In this document: positions 36,588 through 44,393 of the stretch, in pieces
How the letters are laid out: the number at the start of each line of letters is the position of its first letter
How positions within the stretch are numbered: the first letter of the stretch is position 1
Assembly (NCBI GenBank): GCA_003224525.1
Contig: QHZB01000178.1
Coordinates: forward strand, 1-55,583
Source: Acidobacteriota bacterium
GTDB taxonomy: Bacteria; Acidobacteriota; Terriglobia; Acidiferrales; UBA7541
Length of the DNA: 55,583 nt
Direction: 5' to 3'
Position numbers and translations under genes: made by a program
The notes under the pieces: model-generated
Seen by the model: the letters and a program-made list of their open reading frames with translations, nothing else
The model's database searches: none
What the model was told of the DNA's origin: nothing

Positions 36588-38483
36588 CTAGTGCAGGCCG
36601 ATCTTGGCCATGAGCTGGGCGAAGCGCGGGTCGGAGCGGATGGGGCCGGCCATGGGATCGACGTTCAAGTAGACGAGGCGGTCGATGCGTTCCTGGTAGG
36701 CGAGGTCGAGCAGGCGGAAGGCTTCGTCCGCTTCGCCCAAGCCGACGTGGATAGCCGCCGGGTACAAACTCGGAACGAACCGTTTGCCTGCGAGTTGCTG
36801 CAGCTTCTGGAGGGCCACTCGAGCCTCGCCGGCATTTCCTGCCAGGGCCTGGGTGTGGCCATAAGCCATGACCATCGCGGGATTGTCCTCCGAGAGCTGG
36901 CGGGCGCGCTGAAAGGTTTCAACGGCCTGAGGATACATCCTCTTCTCGCGATAGGCGGAGCCGAGCCAGAAATGCGCCAGCAGAAAATCGGGATGGAGTC
37001 TGACGACCTGCTGCGCTTCGTCGATGGCGGCGTCATACTCCCGGCCGTAATAGTAGGTCTCCGCCAGCACGGTGTGATAGAGCGGGGCGACGGGGTCGAG
37101 GTCGAGGGCCTGCCGAACCTCGGTGAGGGCCTCGGCGTTGCGCGCCTCCACGATCAGCAAATGGCAATACCATTCGTGGGCGATGGGATCGTTGGGGTTG
37201 AGCTCGATGGCGCGGCGCAATTCCTTCTCGGCAGTCGTTAGGTCCCAGTCGTAACTCATGGCCACGTTGCCGAGAACAGCGTGAGCCTCTGCGAGCTTAG
37301 GATTGAGCTGCAAGGCCCGCTGCGCGGCCTCGCGTGCTTTAGGTTTGGCCTCACCGGGCGGCATTCCGTCATTGGGCACCTGGCCGAGAATGGCGTTGGC
37401 TGCGGCGAGGCCGACGTAGGCCTCCGCGTAAGACGGAGCGTCGTGAATTGCCTGCTCAAAAAACACGATGCTGCCGCGCAGGTCGCCGCGGCTGCCCCAG
37501 GCAAATTTGCCTTGATGGTATGCGTGCCGGGATTTGGCGATTTCCGACGTGCTGGCGTGAACGGTTCCGGGCGGCAGCGAGGGCGGAGGTTGTGGACTGG
37601 GCGGCACAGGGAGTGCGGCGAGAATTTGCCGGGCGATCGCGGCGGAAACATCCGATTCGACTTGCAGAACATCGGAGAGTTCGCGAGTGAAGGAATCCGC
37701 CCACAGATGCGTCGCATCGCTGACCTGGATCAATTGGACGTCAATGCGCACCAGGTTGCCGGCGCGTTGTACGCTGCCTTCCAGCACATACTTCACATTG
37801 AGCGTGCGGCCGATATCCGGGATGGTCTGGTTGGCCACAATTTTGGATGAGGTGGCGGCAATTACTCCCAGGTGGGGCGGATCGAGCTGGCCGAGTTTCG
37901 TGCGGATGACATCCGCCAAGCCGACGGTGATGTAGTCGGGCTTGGAATCACCGCTGGTGTAATTGAAAGGAAGCACGACGAGGCGGACTTTTTCGTACGC
38001 TGAATTGTTCGGCTGCATCCAGCGGTAGATGGCGAAGGACACGGCACAGAGAATCGCGAGAGACGAGATGGCGATGACCACGCGCCGCCACATTGGAGCG
38101 GGAGGAGGTGGCTTGACGGGGTCCGGAGCGGGATCAATCCGGCTCGGATCGACGGGAGTCAGGAGCGCGTCCGGCCGATCGACGCTGTCAATGGGGGAAT
38201 CTGTGCCGCTCAGTTCCTGTTCGCGAGCGAAGGCGGCGTCGGCTTCCGGGTCGTCCACGGGCTGGCGCTTTCTGATCCACTCATCCAGCTCACTTGGGTA
38301 AGCATAGACGGTGGATTTTTTCTGGTGCTCGTGGCGATGGACAGGGAGCCCTTCGGTCGTCTCCCAGCGCTGCACGGTGCGGACTTCCCGGCCGAGATGG
38401 GCGGCTATCTCTTTCCAAGAAACGAGTTTCTTTTCAGGAAGGGGCGACCCTTCGGGACTTTGCGGGACTCCGTTTTCCGGCAT
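36588..38483 (-). CDS. Membrane-bound winged-HTH/TPR regulator
   Basis: A 631-residue protein. An N-terminal helix-turn-helix (WKEIAAHLGREVRTVQRWE, then YPSELDEWIRKR) is followed by a Pro-rich linker, one transmembrane helix (VVIAISSLAILCAVSFAIYR), a FlgO/adenylate-cyclase-associated-type domain (RLVVLPFNYTSGD to HLWADSFTREL) and a row of TPR repeats to the end. The layout is common in Acidobacteriota. It may sense something outside through the TPRs and act on DNA inside; no target is visible. The ATG at 38483 is chosen because residues upstream in the longer frame belong to unrelated prophage debris. Confidence 0.85.
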   Translation of the reverse strand: MPENGVPQSPEGSPLPEKKLVSWKEIAAHLGREVRTVQRWETTEGLPVHRHEHQKKSTVYAYPSELDEWIRKRQPVDDPEADAAFAREQELSGTDSPIDSVDRPDALLTPVDPSRIDPAPDPVKPPPPAPMWRRVVIAISSLAILCAVSFAIYRWMQPNNSAYEKVRLVVLPFNYTSGDSKPDYITVGLADVIRTKLGQLDPPHLGVIAATSSKIVANQTIPDIGRTLNVKYVLEGSVQRAGNLVRIDVQLIQVSDATHLWADSFTRELSDVLQVESDVSAAIARQILAALPVPPSPQPPPSLPPGTVHASTSEIAKSRHAYHQGKFAWGSRGDLRGSIVFFEQAIHDAPSYAEAYVGLAAANAILGQVPNDGMPPGEAKPKAREAAQRALQLNPKLAEAHAVLGNVAMSYDWDLTTAEKELRRAIELNPNDPIAHEWYCHLLIVEARNAEALTEVRQALDLDPVAPLYHTVLAETYYYGREYDAAIDEAQQVVRLHPDFLLAHFWLGSAYREKRMYPQAVETFQRARQLSEDNPAMVMAYGHTQALAGNAGEARVALQKLQQLAGKRFVPSLYPAAIHVGLGEADEAFRLLDLAYQERIDRLVYLNVDPMAGPIRSDPRFAQLMAKIGLH

Positions 38484-39311
38484 TGCCTGAGTGCAACTCT
38501 GAGACGATGAAGTGCGCGGATTATACCCCAAGAAACTGCTGGATGCGCAAAGGAAAAGGGCCTTTCTAGTGAGCGTTTTAGCGGCAATGGCGCCGGCTGC
38601 GGCGCCGGTGAGGAACCATTTAGCGGCGCGGCCGACACAGCGCAAGATGCAGCCGCCTCGAGCGATGAGCTTCGCCTGGCAGACTTTGCACAGAGGCTCA
38701 AGGTCTTCGGCGGGAATGGTGGCTTTGGTTTGGGGCGACGGCGAATTTGGCAACGCCGGTGCGGATTGCAGAACGATGGGGGGCGGCAGGGGAATCTGAC
38801 TCGGGAGTTCGCGGACAATTTGCGCCGGTGTCAGGATCGTGCGTTTCTCGGCCGCCAGGGCAGCGAGAGTTTGCGCGAGCTGATTGTCGCGGTCGTGTTG
38901 CCGCGCGTCGGCCGCGGCGAGGAGCTGTTTTGTGGCGACCAGTTCGGAGGCTGGCTGCGAACGATCGCGGCGGCTGGTTCTGCTGGGCCTGGCCGGCCTG
39001 CGCAATTCCCTTCTGCCGCGCGAGCTCATCGGTCAGCTCGTGCCGAATCCGGCGGAGTTGCGCGTGCGCGCGAGGCCGTTCTGCGCGGATTGCTGGAGCG
39101 AATCGAAGGCGCTGGCCAGCGCGCCCTGCGATTGTCCGGTCACCGCGGCTTTGTCCGCCGGGCTCAGGCCGGGATTGTTCAGGATGCTTTGGTATTGAGA
39201 CAGCCGTGTGTTTCCGACCTGTTGCTGCTGGCCGAGAAACTGCTGGTTGAGCGCGTCAATGTTGGCGCGCTCCTGATCGGTCATTTCGCTCCGGAGGTCC
39301 TGCGAAAGCAT
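38484..39311 (-). pseudogene. Remnants of prophage-type genes (tail/structural and holin-like debris)
   Basis: At 39033-39311 the minus strand encodes a Gln-rich, 92-residue fragment (MLSQDLRSEMTDQERANIDA, PGLSPADKAAVTGQSQGALA) resembling a phage structural protein. Its continuation shifts frame at about 39030 (ELTDELARQKGIAQAGQAQQ). A further frame then reads LAALAAEKRTILTPAQIVRE and a short hydrophobic stretch (WFLTGAAAGAIAAK) before running into the TPR regulator. Two or more frame changes without a complete gene show decay. Phage origin is inferred from composition and style, not from a firm match. Confidence 0.5.
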
Positions 39312-39440
39312 CGCGATGAATTCGACCGCCAGAGTTGCTTCAGTTTTTCAATCATAATTTGGAGTACACCACGGCCGCGCGACCAGGAACTGCGCCAAAT
39401 GGAGTGCTAGAGAAAGTTCTGGACCACCGGTTCGGCGATG

Positions 39441-40388
39441 TTACGTCCGGACGGCGGCGCGGCGATAGCTCCGAAAAGCGTTGATCGCGAACACGACGGC
39501 GCTCAAGACGAAAAGCACAGCTAGCCACTGGAATTCAGCGCCGTAGAAGAACGTCGCAAACTTCGTGCCCATCCACTGTTCCCAGGCCATGAACACCCGC
39601 ACCAGGTCGAGGACCGTGATGATGGTCACAACGAAATGGATGCGGTTCAACGATTCCTCGAAAACCAGATAGCATGCATCCATCAGAAACTTATACAGCA
39701 TTGCGAAAAAAGCGAACGGCGCGGCCGCGGCCAGCCATAAGAAACCAAATGGAACGAAATGCAACTCTCCCGACCACGGCACCGGAAACTTGAACGACGG
39801 CACATCCAGGATGAGCGAAATGAGCCCGCCAGCGGCAAAAACGGCCGCCCCGATTCCAAAGAGCTTTACCGGGGACTTAGGCCAGCCCATGTTTTTGACG
39901 CTGTCGTCCGGAACGTGCGCCGGAGTTGCCTTCGCGTCCGGCACAACCGGCAGGAACGGCACAGCCTGTTCCCCGTGCACATACGACCAAATGACATTGC
40001 CGATGAACACGCCTTCGCCGAGCAGCGCGATCCAGAAGAGCAAACTGCTCGGAACATCCGATTTCGTTTGCGGCAAGACGGCATGCAGCGCGCCTACGAT
40101 CAATAGCGCCAGACTGCCACCTGAGTGCCATAATCCAACGCGAAGATCGAGATCGCGATGGATGAATCGCGGAATGACGCGATACTGCGCGTAGAAGAAA
40201 ACGAAAATCCAGATGGAGGTGAAAAAATACGAGGCTAGGTCGCGAGTGCGGACGGGCGGCGCTTCCAACGGGCCGACGTGGCTCGCGATGTAGATCACGG
40301 AGAGCCCCCAGCCGACGATACATATCAGTCCGCTGAGCCGGAAGAGTTTTTCCGGGAAACTTTGCTGCTCCCAAAGTGGCTTCTCCAC
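39441..40388 (-). CDS. Polytopic membrane protein of unknown function
   Basis: A 315-residue protein not recognised. About seven to eight hydrophobic helices are visible (LICIVGWGLSVIYIASH, SIWIFVFFYAQYRVIP, GGSLALLIVGALHAVL, LLFWIALLGEGVFIGNVIW, FGIGAAVFAAGGLISLIL, FLWLAAAAPFAFFAMLY, FVVTIITVLDLVRVFM, LAVLFVLSAVVFAINAF). Several helix-edge histidines (GLWHSGGS, ALHAVL, NRIHFVV) might bind heme or metal, but no family signature is present. The GTG at 40388 is preferred because AAAGGAGGAGGG lies 8 bases before it; the frame is open to 40472. Confidence 0.7.
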   Translation of the reverse strand: MEKPLWEQQSFPEKLFRLSGLICIVGWGLSVIYIASHVGPLEAPPVRTRDLASYFFTSIWIFVFFYAQYRVIPRFIHRDLDLRVGLWHSGGSLALLIVGALHAVLPQTKSDVPSSLLFWIALLGEGVFIGNVIWSYVHGEQAVPFLPVVPDAKATPAHVPDDSVKNMGWPKSPVKLFGIGAAVFAAGGLISLILDVPSFKFPVPWSGELHFVPFGFLWLAAAAPFAFFAMLYKFLMDACYLVFEESLNRIHFVVTIITVLDLVRVFMAWEQWMGTKFATFFYGAEFQWLAVLFVLSAVVFAINAFRSYRRAAVRT

Positions 40389-40540
40389 CAGATCGTCCCT
40401 CCTCCTTTTACCATAACACCTCCATTGTTTCGTCAGGGCGGCAAAACTCGCTTTCTGCTGCCAATTCACCACCTTGACCGTCTGGGCGATTTCCCGGGGC
40501 GAAATGCCTTCTTGCCTCGGCTTCGAGGCGCTGGTAAAGA

Positions 40541-40890
40541 ATGGCGCGCATGTTTAGTTATGGCGGTCGAAGTATCAGCCGTCATCTGCCCAGCAACGTG
40601 CACCTGATCGCTTTGAGGCGGTTCGGGCACACATTGAGAAGCTCGGTGGAAAGGTGCAGAACTCCTACTTCGCATTCGGACAGTATGACGCTGTGCTCAT
40701 CACCGAGATGCCGGACAACGTTTCCGCCGCCGCGATCGCCCTGGCGTTCGCCGCCGGCGGTTCCCTGCGCAACTGCCAGACCACAGCGCTGATGTCCAAC
40801 GCCGAGAGTTTGGAGGCCATGCGCAAAGCCGCGACCTGCGGCTATAAGCCTGTCGTGGCAGCCGCCAGCGGTGCCGCCGCGCGCCCGTAA
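40541..40890 (+). pseudogene. Frameshifted GYD-domain protein
   Basis: The 78 residues from 40654 match the C-terminal two thirds of the small GYD family (NSYFAFGQYDAVLITEMPDN, AFAAGGSLRNCQTTALMS). Homology continues upstream in the same frame (DRFEAVRAHIEKLGGKV) but a stop at 40555 blocks it, whereas the likely start MARMFSYGGRS lies in another frame from 40541. At least one frameshift around 40555-40600 therefore separates the two parts. A short product from the GTG at 40654 remains possible. Confidence 0.6.
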
Positions 40891-41030
40891 TCGTAACCTC
40901 GCACTAAGGGCGCAGCCCCAAGCGCGGAATCGCCCAACCCGTCGAGCAGGCTCAGGGCATGAGGGACGTGTGTGTGTTTCGCGGTGTCCGCGGGCTTCCA
41001 GTGATAGACTTCACACGAAGGAGGGTCCCG

Positions 41031-41783
41031 ATGTACTTGCCTCGTCTGGTCGCTTTGTATTTCTCTCCATTCGTTTTGGCTGCGGTCCTGCTCGACGGCC
41101 ATTCGATCGCGCATAAATCGGCGGATGCACAATCCTCGCAACAAGCTGCGCCGCCACTGTCGCAGCGGCCCGATGTGACGAAACCGCTTGAGGATAAGAG
41201 CGTCCAAGGTGCTCCTCAGCAGCATGAGCCCAGCGCCGCCGAGATGAGCAAGAAAGAAACCGTCGCGTCCGCTTTTCTGCGCGGCTTGCAATTCCAGGAA
41301 TATGAAATTCGGTCCACCACCGAAGCCATGCCGGAAGAAAAATACAGCTATCGTCCCGCCGAAGGGAAATTCAAGAACGAAAAACCCGAGTTCGGTCCCG
41401 CCGAAGTTCGCACCTTCGCCGAACAGGTGAAGCATGTGGCCTGTGCGAATTTCGCCTTCGCCGCCGAATTGGACGGCCAGAAGCCGCCGGACGCCTGCGA
41501 CAAGGGCGGCCCCAGCCCGGCGAAATCCAAGAAGGAATTGTTGATCTATCTGCGTGATTCGTTCGCGGCCATCCGCAAATCGCTGGGCGCCATCGACGCA
41601 AAGAACATGTTCGACCCCATCGAGGGCCCGTACGCCGGCCCGAACACGCGCCTCGGCCTGGCCACCGTGGTGATCTGGCACGACGCCGACCACTACGGCC
41701 AGATGACCCTCCATCTGCGCCTGAACGGCATCGTCCCGCCCGCCAGCCGCGGGAATCCACCCGCGCTCCAAGACAATTACTGA
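41031..41783 (+). CDS. Secreted DinB-family protein
   Basis: A 250-residue protein with an N-terminal signal-like segment (LVALYFSPFVLAAVLLDG), a low-complexity Gln/Pro linker and a DinB four-helix-bundle domain. Three candidate metal histidines are visible, in QVKHVACANF and in WHDADHYGQM. The family binds divalent metal and includes thiol transferases such as BstA/YfiT and mycothiol-linked enzymes; the substrate here is unknown. A strong GAAGGAGGG seven bases before the ATG at 41031 decides the start. Confidence 0.8.
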   Translation: MYLPRLVALYFSPFVLAAVLLDGHSIAHKSADAQSSQQAAPPLSQRPDVTKPLEDKSVQGAPQQHEPSAAEMSKKETVASAFLRGLQFQEYEIRSTTEAMPEEKYSYRPAEGKFKNEKPEFGPAEVRTFAEQVKHVACANFAFAAELDGQKPPDACDKGGPSPAKSKKELLIYLRDSFAAIRKSLGAIDAKNMFDPIEGPYAGPNTRLGLATVVIWHDADHYGQMTLHLRLNGIVPPASRGNPPALQDNY

Positions 41784-41805
41784 GATTTGGCGGCGTTTCC
41801 TTCAT

Positions 41806-41879
41806 TTGCACATTATTGTACAAATCCATTGAGTTGTACATGATCGTACAATAATGAATACTTGCACATTTTCGTACAA
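41806..41879. promoter_or_regulatory. Three tandem 18-bp palindromic operators upstream of satD, 28-bp phased
   Basis: TTGCAC-ATTATT-GTACAA (41806-41823), TTGTAC-ATGATC-GTACAA (41834-41851) and TTGCAC-ATTTTC-GTACAA (41862-41879) share the consensus TTGyAC-N6-GTACAA. The starts are exactly 28 bp apart. A possible promoter lies among them (TTGAGT 41829-41834, 17 bases, TAATGA 41852-41857). Placement across the promoter suggests repression; the natural candidate to bind them is the SatD HTH. Confidence 0.85.
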
Positions 41880-41905
41880 GTATGTATTCTTGGTAAGGGT
41901 GCCTT

Positions 41906-42550
41906 ATGCCTTCCACAATCTACGCAGTGTTGATCGCGGACGTCATGGAATCGCGCGCCCGCGCGGATCTCCGCAGCCTGCTTGGAAAAAAGCTTGCCGC
42001 CATTTCAAGACGCCATTTGAGCCGGAAGCTCATCCAACTGCCGTATTCCGTTACCGCCGGCGATGAATTTCAAACCGTTACCCGCAACCTGCTGTCGATA
42101 CCCGCCGTCATCCGGGATCTCCGCGCCGCTCTCAGGCCGCTGTCTCTCCGGATCGGAGTGGGCTTCGGGAGTGTTTCCGGCCGTATTCAGGCGCCCGTAA
42201 ACCGCCTCGGCGGCGAGGCTTTTCAATCCGCGCGAGAGGCCATCGAAAGCATCAAGACCGGCAATCTCTTCAAATTCGAGGTCCTGACTGCTTTTGTGTC
42301 CCGCTACGGACACTTCAACAAAACCATAAACCTGATCTATGGGCTCCACGATACGCTGGTTCTGAAGATCACCGAAAGACAGTGGGAGACCATCCAGGAA
42401 TTTCTCGACAGTCCGACACTCGAGCTAACCGCCAAGCGCCTCAAGTTGGACGACTCCACCGTTTCCAGAAATCTCAAGCGAGGGTATTATTGGCAATTGA
42501 CGGAAACGGTTCAGGCGGCAGGATCGTTAATCCAGCAGACTTTTTGCTAG
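41906..42550 (+). CDS. satD: SatD-family protein: cyclase-like palm domain plus C-terminal HTH
   Basis: A 214-residue cytosolic protein of the SatD family. The N-terminal half has LIADVMESR (Asp12), SVTAGDEFQ (Asp53) and LRIGVGFGSVSG followed by RLGGEAFQSARE. That order and spacing recall class III nucleotidyl cyclases, whose two metal-binding aspartates occupy similar places; this is inference from motifs. Residues about 160-195 look like a helix-turn-helix (ELTAKRLKLDDSTVSRNLKR). The ATG at 41906 follows three palindromic operators, and the stop is directly followed by a fourth. The neighbour is a DUF3307 membrane protein. The precise function is unknown. Confidence 0.8.
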   Translation: MPSTIYAVLIADVMESRARADLRSLLGKKLAAISRRHLSRKLIQLPYSVTAGDEFQTVTRNLLSIPAVIRDLRAALRPLSLRIGVGFGSVSGRIQAPVNRLGGEAFQSAREAIESIKTGNLFKFEVLTAFVSRYGHFNKTINLIYGLHDTLVLKITERQWETIQEFLDSPTLELTAKRLKLDDSTVSRNLKRGYYWQLTETVQAAGSLIQQTFC

Positions 42551-42596
42551 TTGCACGGAAACGTACAAAAATGGAAACTTGTACATAAACATGCAA
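42551..42596. promoter_or_regulatory. Two further 28-bp-phased operators between satD and the DUF3307 gene
   Basis: TTGCAC-GGAAAC-GTACAA (42551-42568) begins right after the satD stop. A weaker copy, TTGTAC-ATAAAC-ATGCAA (42579-42596), starts exactly 28 bp later and covers the ATG of the DUF3307 gene at 42591. Same spacing as the upstream array, so binding here could block the second gene separately. Confidence 0.8.
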
Positions 42597-43385
42597 CTCC
42601 TCCTTCGCGCCCTTCTGGCGGTCTACCTGGCCCATTTGCTGACCGATTTTGTTTTTCAGACGCACCGCCTGGTCGAGCAAAAACGGCGGTGGAATTCCGC
42701 CACCTATTTGCTTCATGGGCTCATCCACTATCTCTCCGCGGTCATCATCACCGGTTTTGTCCTGCGCGGCTCCATCCTCTCGCTGCGCACGCATCTGGTG
42801 ATCGCGGCGCTAACGCTCGTTCATCTGCTGATCGATCTCGCCAAGATACAGTTAGCCAAAAAGTATCCGGTCTGCGACGGATCCTGGGCCTACATAAGCG
42901 ATCAGCTTCTTCATTTCCTCACCGTCAGTCTCGCCGCATGGCTGCTGTCGCCTGCCGTGCCACTCAGCGAAGTCAGCGCTTTAATCCAAAATTTCCGGGC
43001 CATTCCGAATAAGTTTCTTGCCGTGCCGGTGATCTACCTGGGCGTGGTCTTCGGCGGCGGATATCTGATCCGCTTCCTGGTGCGTTTCCTGGCGGCAGAC
43101 GTAAAAAGCCATTCGCTGGAAAGAACCAGCGAGCAATTGCAGAACGCCGGACTTTACATCGGCTGGCTGGAACGGTTCCTGGTTGTCACTGCGTTACTGC
43201 TGCAGTCACCGGCAACGGTTGGCCTGATCCTGACGGCAAAATCCATCGCCCGCTATCCGGAGTTCAAATCCGAGCGCTTCGCGGAATACTTCTTGATTGG
43301 CACGCTACTGAGCATCTCGATGGCGCTCCTCGGGGGAGCGCTTCTGGCGAAGCTCATTTTCGGCCAGGTGCGATTCTCGGGATAA
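42591..43385 (+). CDS. DUF3307 polytopic membrane protein
   Basis: A 264-residue inner-membrane protein of the DUF3307 family, with about six helices. Conserved polar pairs lie one turn apart in or near helices: His15/Asp19 (AHLLTDFVFQ), His42/His46 (LLHGLIHYLS), His78/Asp82 (LVHLLIDLAK) and Asp104/His108 (SDQLLHFL). A late LERFLVV and AKSIARYPEF/EYFLIGTLLS are also typical. Such pairs could bind metal, pointing to an intramembrane enzyme or gated channel; neither is proven. The ATG at 42591 fits the family start; a TTG at 42579 is an alternative. It is paired with satD and shares its operators. Confidence 0.8.
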   Translation: MQLLLRALLAVYLAHLLTDFVFQTHRLVEQKRRWNSATYLLHGLIHYLSAVIITGFVLRGSILSLRTHLVIAALTLVHLLIDLAKIQLAKKYPVCDGSWAYISDQLLHFLTVSLAAWLLSPAVPLSEVSALIQNFRAIPNKFLAVPVIYLGVVFGGGYLIRFLVRFLAADVKSHSLERTSEQLQNAGLYIGWLERFLVVTALLLQSPATVGLILTAKSIARYPEFKSERFAEYFLIGTLLSISMALLGGALLAKLIFGQVRFSG

Positions 43386-43439
43386 GATGTGCGGCACTGG
43401 TCCTCGCAAGGGGAGACCCATCACGTTCCGCTTTCCCTC

Positions 43440-43448
43440 TGCTAGAAT
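43440..43448 (+). promoter_or_regulatory. Extended -10 element (TGcTAGAAT) just before the MOSC gene
   Basis: TG at 43440-43441, one base, TAGAAT at 43443-43448. The ATG at 43455 is six bases later, about where transcription should start, so the mRNA would be leaderless. No ribosome-binding site precedes the ATG. Confidence 0.5.
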
Positions 43449-43454
43449 CTCCGC

Positions 43455-44285
43455 ATGACCCCTTCCCCGGTTTCCCCGCGCTTGGCAAACATCAGCCTTT
43501 ATCCCATCAAGTCGCTCGATCCGATGCATGTGAAAGAAGCCCGCATGGGCCCGGGCGGCGGCCTTGAATTCGACCGCGCGTGGGCGCTCTACTCCGCGGA
43601 TGGCCAATGGGTCAACGGCAAGCGCAGCGCAGCCGTCCACTTGATCCGTGCGGTTTTCGCGCCGGACATCAGTTCTGTCACGCTTTCGGTTCCGGGTGAC
43701 CGCCGGAAAATCCCAACCAAAACATTTGCCTTCCCTGGAGACACGGCATCCGCCTCCAAATGGTTTTCCAACTTCTTCGAGCAGCCCATCACCGTCCGCC
43801 ATACTCCCGAAGGATTTCCTGATGACACCATCGCCAACGGCCCAACGATTATTTCCACTGCCAGCTTGCAGGCCGTTTGCGGACTTTTTCCCGGCATGAC
43901 CATCGGCGATGCACGCTTGCGCTTCCGCACCACACTCGAAATTGATGGCGATCGCTCTGCCGCGACACCCGCAGAAGTCCCCGCATTCTGGGAAGATCAA
44001 CTCTTCGGCGCGGAAGAACGCAGCGCCGTGCGCTTCCGCATCGGCGAAGTGAATTTCGAGGGCAGCCATCCCTGCGTGCGCTGCCCGGTTCCCCCGCGCG
44101 ACCCGCACACGGGAGTCATCATTCCCGGCTTTCAAAAAATCTTCAGCGATTACCGCCGCTCGCATGTCCCGGCGTGGTGCCCCGAAGCCCGCTTCGACCA
44201 CTACTACCGTCTCGCCACCAACACGCGGGTCGCTTCCAGCGAAGCTGGCAAAATTCTGCGCGTCGGTGACCTGCTTGTTCTATAG
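43455..44285 (+). CDS. MOSC-domain protein with N-terminal MOSC beta-barrel domain
   Basis: A 276-residue protein. The N-terminal domain (LANISLYPIKSLDPMHVKEA, LEFDRAWALY) and the C-terminal MOSC domain (RFRTTLEIDG, FEGSHPCVRCPVPPRDPHTG) match the molybdenum-cofactor sulfurase C-terminal family, including the conserved cysteine region CVRC. Such proteins handle Mo cofactor sulfur or reduce N-hydroxylated compounds. No other molybdenum genes are nearby. Translation probably starts at 43455 on a leaderless transcript. Confidence 0.87.
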   Translation: MTPSPVSPRLANISLYPIKSLDPMHVKEARMGPGGGLEFDRAWALYSADGQWVNGKRSAAVHLIRAVFAPDISSVTLSVPGDRRKIPTKTFAFPGDTASASKWFSNFFEQPITVRHTPEGFPDDTIANGPTIISTASLQAVCGLFPGMTIGDARLRFRTTLEIDGDRSAATPAEVPAFWEDQLFGAEERSAVRFRIGEVNFEGSHPCVRCPVPPRDPHTGVIIPGFQKIFSDYRRSHVPAWCPEARFDHYYRLATNTRVASSEAGKILRVGDLLVL

Positions 44286-44393
44286 CGTGCGCCCCTGGGT
44301 AGCTTGGTCTCCTGCAATCGCGCTCGTATACTACCTCGCGTCCCACATCCCCGCCGCAATCCGCTCGCCGCGGCCCGGGCAAGGACCTCTCTC

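Noticed and set aside
37281-37850. Plus-strand frame opposite the TPR regulator
   Set aside because: No family features; explained by codon bias of the real gene.
38484-39029. Long N-terminal extension of the TPR regulator
   Set aside because: Its residues look like phage debris, while the HTH domain normally begins close to the ATG at 38483.
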